Assembly (NCBI GenBank): GCA_019059635.1
Contig: JAGVRJ010000013.1
Coordinates: forward strand, 1,302,001-1,366,000
Direction: 5' to 3'
Length of the DNA: 64,000 nt
Source: Proales similis
Taxonomy: Eukaryota; Rotifera; Eurotatoria; Ploima; Proalidae
This document shows, in pieces, positions 34,954 through 45,077 of this stretch; the stretch's first letter is position 1, and each line of letters begins with the position of its first letter. Made by a program: the position numbers and the translations under genes. Under the pieces are notes generated by a model. It had not been told where the DNA came from and did no database searches. It was given only the letters and a program-made list of their open reading frames with translations.

Positions 34954-37594
34954 ATGCATAGGTTCAGCCTTAGGTCAGTTAAATCGGTTTCATTGCTCAA
35001 CGACTGCAGCCGCAAGTTCTCGCTCACAAGTAAGACCGAACAAGTTCAAAGTTGGCGTGCACCCGCTAAAGACCATTTAGACGCAGCTGAGAAGGCGGCC
35101 AAAAGCCGCAGCGAATTAAAAGACGCTCAGCGTGTGGTTGTCAAACTCGGCAGTGCGGTTGTTACTCGTGAGGACCAAGAAGGCGTAGCTTTGGGCCGAG
35201 TAGGCTCGATCGTCGAGCAGGTCAGTTGCTTCAGTTTGTCGCTCTAAATGACCACCAGAACTGAGACGCTCGTTGAATGTCCAGATATCGCAGCTGCAGA
35301 AAAATGGCAAAAAAGTGATGCTGGTGAGCAGCGGAGCGGTTGCTCTTGGAAGACAGAAGATCGGCAACGATTTGCTCAAAATCCCGAAAAAAGAATTCAA
35401 AACTCGCCTGAACAAGGGCGCGTGTGCTGCCAACGGCCAGAACACGTTGACCACGCTCTACTCGAACTTGTTCGGCGCCTATGGAGTAAACACGTCGCAA
35501 GTGTTGGTCACCAAAGCCGACTTTCAAAACGAGGAAACAATGACCAAGCTGGAGGCCACGCTCAACAGCCTCATGGAGCTGAATATAGTGCCGATTCTAA
35601 ACACGAACGACGCGGTTGCCGAGGACACGGCTGACATTCCGGGCGCAATAAACATAAATGACAACGACAGTCTGGCTGCTCGTCTGGCGAGCATCACCAA
35701 GTCAGACTTGCTTGTGATCATGTCCGACGTCGACGGAGTGTTCAACGCGCCGCCAAGTGAGCCCAATGCCCGGCTCCTGTCCACCTATGTGCCAGCGAGC
35801 AGTCAAGTAAGCTTCGGAAAAATGTCCGACGTCGGCACGGGCGGAATGGAGTCCAAAATCAAAGCGGCCCAGTTTGCGCTCGAGAACAACTGCTCGGTGC
35901 TTATCTGCAACGGAAAGAAGCCGGACACAATCAAACAATGCGTCGAGGGCAAAAAAGTCGGCACGTTTTTCACCCTTCAAGCGAACGAGTCAAACAGTGT
36001 GGAGCAGCTGGCCATGAACGGTAACCACCAACAGGCCAGACTCCTCATTCAATTCTGAGCCTAGTTCCTCAACCAAAATCAGCCAGGAACGGAGGCCGAC
36101 TGATGTCCACTCTGAGCGCCGAGAAGAGAAGCAAAATGATTATCGACTATGCGGACTTGATGCTGGCGAATCAGAATCTGATCACCGAGGCGAACAATCT
36201 GGACCTGGAGCTCGGCAAAAAGAACGGTGAGTGGCATTTCCATTTGCGCTCTGAGTTGATTCGTCTGAGAGATGAATCGCGCAGCGCTCTCGTCTGTGCT
36301 CCTCTCTCGGCTCTTGCTGAACGAGAAGAAGCTCAAGACGCTGAGCGAAGGAATGAGACAAATAGCGCAGAACACGAACGTGCTTGGCAAGGTGCTCAAG
36401 AGCACACAACTGGCCGAGAATCTGCTTCTCAAACAGGTGACCGTTCCGATCGGCGTTCTTCTAGTCATTTTCGAGTCAAGACCGGACAGTTTGCCTCAAG
36501 TAATTCGGATGGAACTGAGAACCAAACCTCGATTGCTGATCGACATGAATTAAATTAGATCGCGTCACTTTGCATTGCATCGGGCAACGGTCTCTTGCTC
36601 AAAGGCGGCTCTGAGGCGGCAAACACAAATCGAGTTCTGCACAAGCTTGTACAAGACGCCATTGAGCAGTACGTGCCACGAGAGACCATCTCACTGTTGA
36701 ACACCAGAGGCGAGATCAGCGAGCTCCTGGACCTCGACTCCAAATACATCGACCTCATAATTCCGCGCGGCTCTAATCAGCTCGTTAAGAACATCCAGCA
36801 GAACAGCAAGTCGATTCCTGTCCTCGGACATGCCGAAGGCGTGTGCCACGTCTACCTCGATCACGAGGCCGATCCAGAACTCGCTCTCCGAATCGGTTTG
36901 TTTGGTTTTGCCTTGCATATGTTTTTGTTCAAGCATTTCATTTGTGGCTCTAGTCCGTGACGCCAAGTGCGACTACCCGTCTGCCTGCAATGCACTCGAG
37001 ACTCTTCTGGTGCACAAGGATTTGGTCGGCTCCAAATTGTTCCAGAACGTGATGAACATGTTCCGCGATGAGAAGGTCAAGGTCAACCTTGGACCCCGAA
37101 TTCACGCTGCGCTCGACAGTGACCTGCCAATCGCCAAGAATTTCAACCACGAGTACTCTGAGCTCGAGGTCACGATCGAAATGGTCGACGATGCAAACGC
37201 CGCTGTTCAACACATAAACACGTTCGGCAGCAATCATACCGAGTCGATTGTGACCAAGAACGGTAAGCGACCGGTCGCTCGACTCCGACAGAAGCCTTCA
37301 ACTTGTATTGATGTTCTTAAAGATCAAACGGCTCTTGAGTTTATGAAGAAGATCGACAGCGCTTGTGTGTTCCACAACGCGAGCACTCGAATGGCCGATG
37401 GCTATCGCTTCGGCTTGGGTGCTGAGGTCGGCATCAGCACTGGACGCCTTCACGCAAGAGGACCGATGGGCATCGAAGGCCTGCTCACAACCAAGTGGCT
37501 CTTGAACGGTCGTGGCCAGACTGCCGCCGACTTCAGCTCGGGCAGAGAAAAGTTCATTCATCGACCTCTCGATCCGGCCCAATTCAACCAATAG
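34954..37594 (+). CDS. ALDH18A1: Delta-1-pyrroline-5-carboxylate synthase, copy 2
   Basis: Second complete P5CS in tandem. Seven exons (34954-35220, 35285-36020, 36083-36226, 36285-36499, 36559-36895, 36954-37262, 37323-37594) give 759 residues. Exons of 144, 215, 337 and 309 bp match copy 1 exactly in size and phase. Copy 2 has one extra intron (35221-35284) inside the kinase domain. The presequence is [20 protein letters not shown]. Kinase motifs [43 protein letters not shown] and [10 protein letters not shown] and reductase motifs [19 protein letters not shown] and [14 protein letters not shown] are intact. The region before [18 protein letters not shown] is shorter and diverged from both copy 1 and vertebrates, so substrate or feedback behaviour may differ (inference). 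Confidence 0.95.
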
Positions 37595-37756
37595 ATTTTA
37601 GACCGCTTTTATTTGATTTCGCTTTTTGCCGCATAGGAGCAGCACATTTGCTTTTTTTTTTTTTTAATTATTTTTATTGACTCTTTCAGGCGCAGTCGAG
37701 AAGCGAATAAATCGAGTTAAGTGATTGAAACAGACTGGAGTCGGGCGTTAGAGACT

Positions 37757-39457
37757 CTATCGAGGGCATGAGATTTTGAACGTTTTGTTGAATTCATCAA
37801 TGCTCAGGCGAGCGTCCTTGTTCAAGTCCATCGAGTCAAACAGACAATCGATGTCACTCTGAAGAATAGCTTGGCCTTTGATTTCAAACAGCTTGCGCAC
37901 GGCGAGCTCAAATTCATCTCGGCTTATGAAGCCGTCGCCGTTCGTGTCCATGAACTGAAACATTGAACGCAATGTATCAATGTGTTCATAGAACTGTTTG
38001 CTAACCGCCAGGCGCGAGCTTGTTCTGACCAAAACGAACAGCGACTGATAGCTGCTGGTTTGGCTGCTCTCGTCGCTTTCAAACAGACGATCTCTTAGCT
38101 GCTCGTATGGATGGTTGGGCTCGCACGCCTCCAAAATCTGCATTAGTTGCTGAGTGCCAATTGAGCCTGTCTGTTCGGGATCCAGCTTGTGGCATTCTTC
38201 GAGGATTCTGGTCCTTTTGCCGAACAGCTTGAGCCTGAGGCGCCGAAGCGCTGCCATTAGCTCGCTCAGCGTCTCTGATTTAGAATCGTACGAGTTGTAG
38301 GTGAACAGCTGAAGCCGCTCTCTGTTCAACGAGACTCTAACCACCGCGCCTCGATTGTTGTGGTGGTAGCATGAGGCGCTGAATAGCGTCAGCAAGCGTC
38401 CGCCGTGGCTCAGCTCGTAACCCTTTGCCTTGCACTGGTGGGATCGAATAAGCATTTTGAAATTGTTCGCCTTTAGAAACTGTTTGGTCACATTCTCACC
38501 GAACAGTTTACCGGCGCCCCTCGCCTCATTGAACTGGACTCCTTTGTTGGCTGAGTCCGGATCACTCCAGAGCAAGTCTACCAATTGCTCTACTGACGCT
38601 TCATCTTCACTCGATTTAAGATGTCCGCCGATCTGTTTGAACTTGAATCTGTCAATTTTAGAAATGAGCTCGAGATCGGTTTTGTCGCTTATGCCGCCGT
38701 GCACCACAAAGAAGCGCTGCCTTTGGTGCGGATTGTTAATTATTGTGGCGAGAGGCAGTTTAGTGAATAGACCATTCAGAGCGTCGTAGACCTCAAGTCC
38801 AACATCGGCGCCAAAGTATTGACGACATGCGCTGCGCAGACATGGATTGTAGCAGAGATGCGAATTCTGGCTCGAATCTTCGTGATTGCCTCGATTGAGA
38901 AACACGCGGCCCGGGTAAAGAACGAAGCAATAGAACAAGACGAAAAGCAGCTCAATCTGCTGCTCGCCTCGATCGACCCAGTCGCCGTTGAACACAAAGC
39001 AAGCTCGTCGACCGGGCAAGTCGAATCGGTCCACTATGGTTCGAAGGTCGGCGAAATGACCGTGCAAGTCGCCGACTACGATGCATTCCTGGTTCGCCTC
39101 GACCTCTAAATTCAACTCGTTTATATTGGCCTGTGTGCCGAGGCGATCTCGCGCCGATCTAATCACAGCCAGCAACAGGCTCAAATCGATTCTTTTTCCA
39201 TTTTCAATCTGTTTCCAGACTTGAAGCAGTTGACTTTCGGTCGCTTCGAATTTTTCAAAGTTCACTTTCGAGCTGCTCTGAGTGGATGCGTCAGGAGATC
39301 GGCGCTGGCCAGTAGACGCTCTTTCATCACCCTCTAAAGCCGAAATCAGTTTGCCTAGCTCTCGCTCATCGCTCAGCTCCAAGTGCTCAAGAATGACCGC
39401 GGTCAACTCTTCGTCGTTCAAGCTCATCGCATACTCGAGGTCTTCGTCGCCATCCAC
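37757..39457 (-). CDS. PPEF1: Serine/threonine phosphatase with EF-hands (PPEF / RdgC)
   Basis: Family role: Ca2+-responsive PPP-family protein phosphatase; Drosophila RdgC dephosphorylates rhodopsin. A single exon encodes 566 residues. All PPP metal-site motifs are present: VVGDLHGHFADL, NGDWVDRG, NRGNHED, FFVVHGGIS, plus LLWSDPD, IRSHQCKAKGYE and TLFSASCYHHN. The C-terminus has two clear EF-hand loops, DTNGDGFISRDEF and DLNKDARLSIDEF, with a weaker one possible before them. The N-terminal 130 residues are acidic and show no IQ-type calmodulin-binding motif, which RdgC and human PPEFs carry at the start; a missed 5' exon could explain that. Convergent with P5CS copy 2, with only 162 bp between stops. 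Confidence 0.92.
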   Translation of the reverse strand: MDGDEDLEYAMSLNDEELTAVILEHLELSDERELGKLISALEGDERASTGQRRSPDASTQSSSKVNFEKFEATESQLLQVWKQIENGKRIDLSLLLAVIRSARDRLGTQANINELNLEVEANQECIVVGDLHGHFADLRTIVDRFDLPGRRACFVFNGDWVDRGEQQIELLFVLFYCFVLYPGRVFLNRGNHEDSSQNSHLCYNPCLRSACRQYFGADVGLEVYDALNGLFTKLPLATIINNPHQRQRFFVVHGGISDKTDLELISKIDRFKFKQIGGHLKSSEDEASVEQLVDLLWSDPDSANKGVQFNEARGAGKLFGENVTKQFLKANNFKMLIRSHQCKAKGYELSHGGRLLTLFSASCYHHNNRGAVVRVSLNRERLQLFTYNSYDSKSETLSELMAALRRLRLKLFGKRTRILEECHKLDPEQTGSIGTQQLMQILEACEPNHPYEQLRDRLFESDESSQTSSYQSLFVLVRTSSRLAVSKQFYEHIDTLRSMFQFMDTNGDGFISRDEFELAVRKLFEIKGQAILQSDIDCLFDSMDLNKDARLSIDEFNKTFKISCPR

Positions 39458-39590
39458 AGCTCGATTTGAACGAGAGCGGCCGCAGCAGATTCAAACAAAT
39501 CGAGTTTTTAAATTAAAAGCAAAAGACGTAGCCGAGAGACGAGAAATTTGATTATAAAGAGAGAGAGAGAGCGAGAGGAGCATTTTTATT

Positions 39591-40385
39591 TTACACTTTC
39601 TCACTGCTCTCTTGAATTCTAACAGCTTGCTTGTCGAGCAGGGCCCGCTTCTCTTTGCCGGCCATTATGGCCTGCTTGAACAAGCGGCAGTAGAGATGTA
39701 CGCTGGGACTGGAGTCGTCGTTGGCCGGCACCGGATAAGTTATTTGACTCGGATCGATGTCTGTGTCGCATATTCCAATGGTGGGTATGAGCATTTTGGC
39801 CGACTCGATCACGGCCGGATGCACCTCGTTCAGCTTGTCCTGGCAGTGCAGCAGAATGCACAAATCGGGCAGACGAATCACAGAGCCGAAGCGGCGAGTC
39901 GAATCGGTGAATAGACCGCTCTTCCACGCCTTGCAATGCGAATACTCGCCGATCTCCAGTGCGGTCCGCTCCACGAGTGGTATGTGCTGGGCCTGGCGAG
40001 TGATCAACAAGATGATGCCTTGTCTGAACGCGATGTGGGCAGCGAAGTTCAACGCCTTGAACAACATCGGCGCCGTCTTTTCCAAATCGATTATGTCCGT
40101 TCGCATGCGCGTGCCGAATATGAACTCGCTCATCCAGGGACAGCGGAGACCCGCGTCGTGGCCGTAGTGACACCTGGCGTTGAACAATTCTTCGACTTTG
40201 ACGAGTTTCTTCAAATCGAAAAAGTCCTCGTGCTCGAGCGGATTGACAGCGTTCAGCTGAGCGGCCGCCTCAATCGGCTCCGTGCTCACTGCGCTACTGG
40301 AATAGGGCTTTGAAGTGGCGATCGCGCTATTGCAGCAACTCCTTTGAAGCAAGGTAGCCAATCGCCCATGCGCCAATCTCATCAT
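39591..40385 (-). CDS. MRPS2: Mitochondrial ribosomal protein S2 (uS2m)
   Basis: Small-subunit mitoribosomal protein. A single exon encodes 264 residues, close to human MRPS2 (296). The N-terminus is basic with Ser/Arg, consistent with a mitochondrial presequence. The RPS2 domain includes LFNARCHYGHDAG, FGTRMRTDIIDLEKTAPML, ALNFAAHIAFRQGIILLIT, LPDLCILLHCQDKLNEVHPA and PTIGICDTDIDPSQITYPVP, followed by the Ser/Asp pocket and the helix LYCRLFKQAIMAGKEKR. The H-G in CHYGH and the IGICDTD segment are diagnostic for uS2. It lies head-to-head with attractin. Confidence 0.95.
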   Translation of the reverse strand: MMRLAHGRLATLLQRSCCNSAIATSKPYSSSAVSTEPIEAAAQLNAVNPLEHEDFFDLKKLVKVEELFNARCHYGHDAGLRCPWMSEFIFGTRMRTDIIDLEKTAPMLFKALNFAAHIAFRQGIILLITRQAQHIPLVERTALEIGEYSHCKAWKSGLFTDSTRRFGSVIRLPDLCILLHCQDKLNEVHPAVIESAKMLIPTIGICDTDIDPSQITYPVPANDDSSPSVHLYCRLFKQAIMAGKEKRALLDKQAVRIQESSEKV

Positions 40386-41016
40386 TCTCTTTGCCTTCTA
40401 CTCTATTGCTCCGTTCTCTGCTGTTCTTTTTTCTCTGATCCCTAGAACGCCGACATTGCAAATACAATGCGATCTCGGCGCTTATTATGGACTGCATGTG
40501 CCCTGGCATGCGTTTGTCTTCTTCGCGTCTATTTGCCTCTCCTTTCGTCTCGCTCTCATCTACTTAAATTGTTAAAAAAAAGGGGAATGAGAGCTCTCTA
40601 CTGGCTAATCACCATCGATCGAACAACCATTGTAAATCGCCGAGGTTTCACTCGTCCGAATTAATTAAGAGACGACGCACATGAGTGTTTATAATTGTAA
40701 ATTTGAGACATTCCCGCGCCCAAGTTGAATTTCTCTCTTTCGTTCGTCTCAATAAAGGCAGCAGTGGCCACTAAAACTAAGAAGACGACGACGACGACGG
40801 CTTGAACGAGTTGACTCTGCAGTGGCGACGGTGACTGTGGCGGTGTCAAGCAAGCCGAGCATTTGGTGCGAGGTTATGACCTAGAAAAAAAAGAAGTGAA
40901 TTCATAAACATGTCGAATTAATCGAACATTCCTGAGCCGGCCGTCTGACCGTCTAGTACACAACGCGCGTAGGCTATGCACAAAATTGAAATCTACTTTA
41001 CCGAGCAAAGAGCCTG
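40386..41016. other. intergenic between MRPS2 and attractin
   Basis: 630 bp divergent spacer holding promoters of both genes. A short GAC triplet run lies near 40783-40799. No other feature supported. Confidence 0.45.
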
Positions 41017-44000
41017 ATGAATGTAGCAGGTACTCGCTCGAGTCCAAGCGGCTCGACTGCTTCAATTCGTTGGGCCGTTTTGCTCCTTCTGATCAGTGCG
41101 CGATATGTCCGCGCCGAGCGGAAGAGTGAGTCGCAATGCGCGTCGGCTGCTCATTGCGTTTCGTTTTGTTTGAAACCGGAGTCGAGCGGCTGTCGATCTG
41201 AGGCCTTTCCAAAAATGCTCGTCTCCCAAACCGGCCTCAAAGAGGAAGAAGTTAGCCGAGCCACCCGTCGGACTGACCAGGCAGCCGATCTTGCCTGGAT
41301 GATGCGCGGAGACCGGCCTTGGCTTCGTTCTGCTCAATTTCAATCTTCACATTTCGATCATGTGCTTTACGTGTTCGAAGGCCATTCAGTTTTTGGAAAT
41401 TTAATTGCAGCAGTAAACGGTCGCCGTCAGTCTCCGGACGACTGCTGGCCCAGACCAACTCTTCAATTTCAGCCGTCGAATATATTCGCTTGGTTCAAGG
41501 CGCACAAGTCGACGCCGCTCATATCCTCTATCGGCCAGTCGTACTCAACGGCCTATGAGCGGCCCGATCGAGTTCAATTCGCTTACGGTTTCGGTGACTC
41601 GGCCGACGAGAACAGTACCTCATGCAGACAAAGAACAAGCTCGAGATTAGTGCAAGTGAACGCGCTATTCAACCAGAGCAGTGAGCCGGGCCGAGCAGCT
41701 CACTGCGCGCTCGAGCTAGAAAACAGCATTTACGTCATAGGTGGCTTTTCATTCCAGTCTATCGAGTTTGTTCGACGTTTCGATTTAAACCAGAGCGTCT
41801 GGAGCCCAGTAAAGGCCAAAGCTGTTGAGCCAGATCCACGCTTCGCTCATTCATGTGCTTTCGATTCGCAGGCCAAAGTTGTTTACGTTTACGGCGGCAT
41901 CAAAATCGACAAGTCGGGACAAACGCGCCAAGTGACAAACGAACTGTGGAAGCTCGAGCTGGCGACATCCACTTGGACTATAATCAGCTCAGAAGGTGAC
42001 CAGGCAAGTCACTCGTTGCCGATCGCTGTAGCCGGCCACTCAATGCATTTCATAAACGATTCAACGTCGCATCCGAAACTTGTTGTTCTGTTCGGCTACT
42101 CGGACGACTACGGCGGCACTCTGAACCTCGTTCAGGAACTGAATCTGAAAACGTTCAAATGGCGTCCGATAAAGACCAGTTTTCATTTGAACATTGGCTT
42201 TGGCCATGCAAGTGTCCTGGCCGGTCATATGATTTACGTTCACGGCGGCCTGATGGTCAACTCGCCCATAAACATGACCGCGTTCGAAATGAGCAAGTTC
42301 AGTGTGTACGAGACGCTTACGTACGAATATCTGCGCCGTTTGAACGTGTTTTACCAAAGCGGAAGCGATTCACGACTCGCACGCAAGCCGATAATATCCA
42401 GCATGCTCTACGGCTACGACTACCAGGCCGACTCGTGGTCGGTGCTCGGAAAGAGCAGATACGCGACTTATCTGCACTCGAGCGCCATCCTTGACGGTCG
42501 GCTAGTGCTTCACGGCGGCCTAGCAATAGAAGACGCTGACCCGTCTGGTTGGCTTCAATCGTCCTCACTGTTTCAAGTATTCGACACCCGAACGAGCCAG
42601 TGGGCGCCGAGCTTCCCAGCCACTGCTCAGCCTCTTTATGGACATTCGCTGCTCCCAGCGAGTCAAAACTCACTCTACATGTTTGGTGGCTTCAACTCGC
42701 ACTTCTTGGCCGACGTGTCGGTCGTCGAGCTGCGTTTGCCATTGCTGAAGAAACGAGACGTGGAGAATGGCTACTCTACGACCCAGCTTGTGAAAAGCTT
42801 GCTGAAGCGACTGCCGGACAGGGCCAAGCTACCAGATGCTTGTCACATTTACGGTGACTGCTCGAGTTGTCAAAGTAAACTAGAGTGCGCTTGGACCGAC
42901 AGCAACGAGTGTGTGCGCTACGACCCGGACGGCTCTTATCAGAAGAGATCGTGCGATCCGGCGCCGTGTGCCACGTTCAGCTCGTGCAAGAACTGTACTC
43001 GGCACGGACGCGGCTGCATTTGGTGCTCTTCTCATTCGACATGCTTACCACAGGCTGCGGCGCCCATTCTGTTTCCGTTCTCCGAATGCATTCATTTCAC
43101 CAGCGAGCCGTGGCAATGTTCGGCCGCCTCGCTTGCAGTCACTTCTAGCAGCAAACAAACGCCAAAGCTGCTCGCAGACAGCTCCTGTTCAGCGATGCAT
43201 TCGAACTGCTCGAGTTGTGTGGCAGACGCGCGCTGCGGATGGTGCACTCCGGACTCGGCAGGTTTTCAGGCTCACACGGGCCAAGATGGCAGAATGCGGC
43301 TCAAATTTGCACTCAACAGCGGACATGGCTACTGCATGGAGGCAAGTGCATCTGTGGCGTCGATCGAATGATCCTCAGCTAATCGCTTTCGTCTTGAAAA
43401 GGGAGGACTTGAGGGCTCGCTGAACGAACGCTGCCAGAAAAATTGGTTCTTCACCGACTGTCCATTGTGTGAATGCAACGGCCATTCGAGCTGCTCGCTT
43501 GAGCTGGCAAACGCGTCCAGACTCGATCACATTCAACCCGAGCAGGTGAAATGCGACGCGTGTCTGAACAACACCGAAGGCCCTGCTTGCGACAGATGCC
43601 AGTCTGGATACTTTGGTCACGCCGAACGCAACGGGACATGTGAAAAGTGCTCGTGCGGAGAGCAAGCCAACGAGTGCGACGCCAAGACGGGCGCCTGCTT
43701 TTGCCACACAAAGGGAGTGGTGAGTGTCAGTCTCTTCTCTCTCTCTCTCTTGATTGAGGCTTCATTTTTGGCTGTTTGGCTGCGTTTGCAGGTGGGTCGA
43801 GAATGCGACGAATGCGACTGGCCAAGGTACTCGGGTCGGCCACGATTGGCGCACGGAAGCTGCTACTACAACTTGAGCACCGACTACCAGTTCACGTTCA
43901 ATCTGAACAAAGGCGTCGATCGGCATTTGAAACGAATTAATTTTGTGAATCACATCGACTCGATATTGGAGGACGACGAAATCGACTTTATGATTCGATG

Positions 44001-44844
44001 CTTTGGTCACAACGCCAAAGTGAATCTCTCGTTTGTGAGCAATTACGTTCAATTCGAACGAGAGTTGTTCGCTCGGTCAAACCTCACCGAACAGCCGATC
44101 AGTTCTGAACGCGATCTAATGCGCTACCATTTCGGCAGCCAGGCAAACAGGCTGGCCATCGACCTAAACTGCTCAATGGCCGAGACTCGCATCTCATTCG
44201 CAGCCTACGAGCTCGGCGTCAGGGCCAACAGCTTGTTTGTGGTTCACGTCTACGATTTCGAGCCGCCGGCCAGAATTCAAGTTGCTTTCTCGCGCAAAGC
44301 TCGCATTCACATGCTCCACTTCTTCGCCACATTCTTCGGCTGTCTGCTTCTGCTCTTGTGCATGGCGTTCTTAACGTGGAAAGCAAAGCAGCATTACGAC
44401 CGATTCAGGCGGCAGCGACAAGTCGTGATCCAAAGACAGCACATGGCCAGTAGACCGTTTACTAGATTCCTACTCGACGTAACCAACTCTGGCAAACTAA
44501 AACAGGAGCCGTCGGACAGTGAAGAAGTGAAACAGCTCGAGAGAGGCACTGGACGGCGTCGAAGTCGTTCACTCGACTACAAATGGTTGAGGTGGCGCGG
44601 AAGTGGCCGCAAAGCTTGCGCAGAGCGACTTAAAGTCGATAAGAAGGAGAAACTGCTGCCTGTCGCAGTCGAGCCATTGGCAAATTCCAAAACAGCGATC
44701 GTCACTTGCCTACTGCGGTTGCCAAACGGGGACCTCAATTTCACTCCCAAAGGCTCTTCGCCGTTGATGCTCGCCTCAGCTTATGTACAAATGCCAAATT
44801 ACATGTCACAAGCCCGTCAAGGCGAACAGAGTCACTCGAGCTAG
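41017..44844 (+). CDS. ATRN: Attractin-like membrane protein (kelch, PSI, laminin-EGF, TM)
   Basis: Family role: single-pass receptor-like protein linked to melanocortin signalling and E3 ligase recruitment in vertebrates. Three exons (41017-43341, 43402-43719, 43792-44844) give 1231 residues. Order: signal peptide (WAVLLLLISARYVRAE), half-recognisable CUB (GDRPWLRSAQFQSSHFD), six-bladed kelch region (residues about 190-590, e.g. IYVIGGFSFQ, VVYVYGGIKI, SLYMFGGFNS), PSI domains (CHIYGDCSSCQSKLECAW; CSSCVADARCGW), laminin-type EGF (CECNGHSSC, CDACLNNTEGPACDRCQSGY), a beta-rich region, TM helix (ATFFGCLLLLLCMAFLTW) and the cytoplasmic motif QHMASRPF. Vertebrate attractin has EGF repeats and a C-type lectin domain not seen here. 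Intron 1 is best read as GC-AG (donor GAG/GCAAGT, 60 bp). Confidence 0.92.
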
Positions 44845-45077
44845 TTAAGATTTTGTAAATAAAGTCTCCGAAACAAACAAAACAGAAACAAGTCGAGAAG
44901 AATACATTTTTATTTTCTGCGGGCGATATTCGATAAAACACCGCATTTAAGCCTAGAAATATTAGCGTTAAAAAAACGCGATTAAAAAGCGATAAACAAA
45001 CTGGTAGTTGTAATAGATTAAGCGCATAAGCTTCTTCGAAGATAAATTATTCCTAGAAAGGCCCAGTTGAACAGCAT

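Noticed and set aside
43346-43381. GT-AG reading of the first attractin intron (36 bp)
   Set aside because: Shorter than any other intron here; the GC-AG reading of 60 bp is preferred, though only transcripts can decide.
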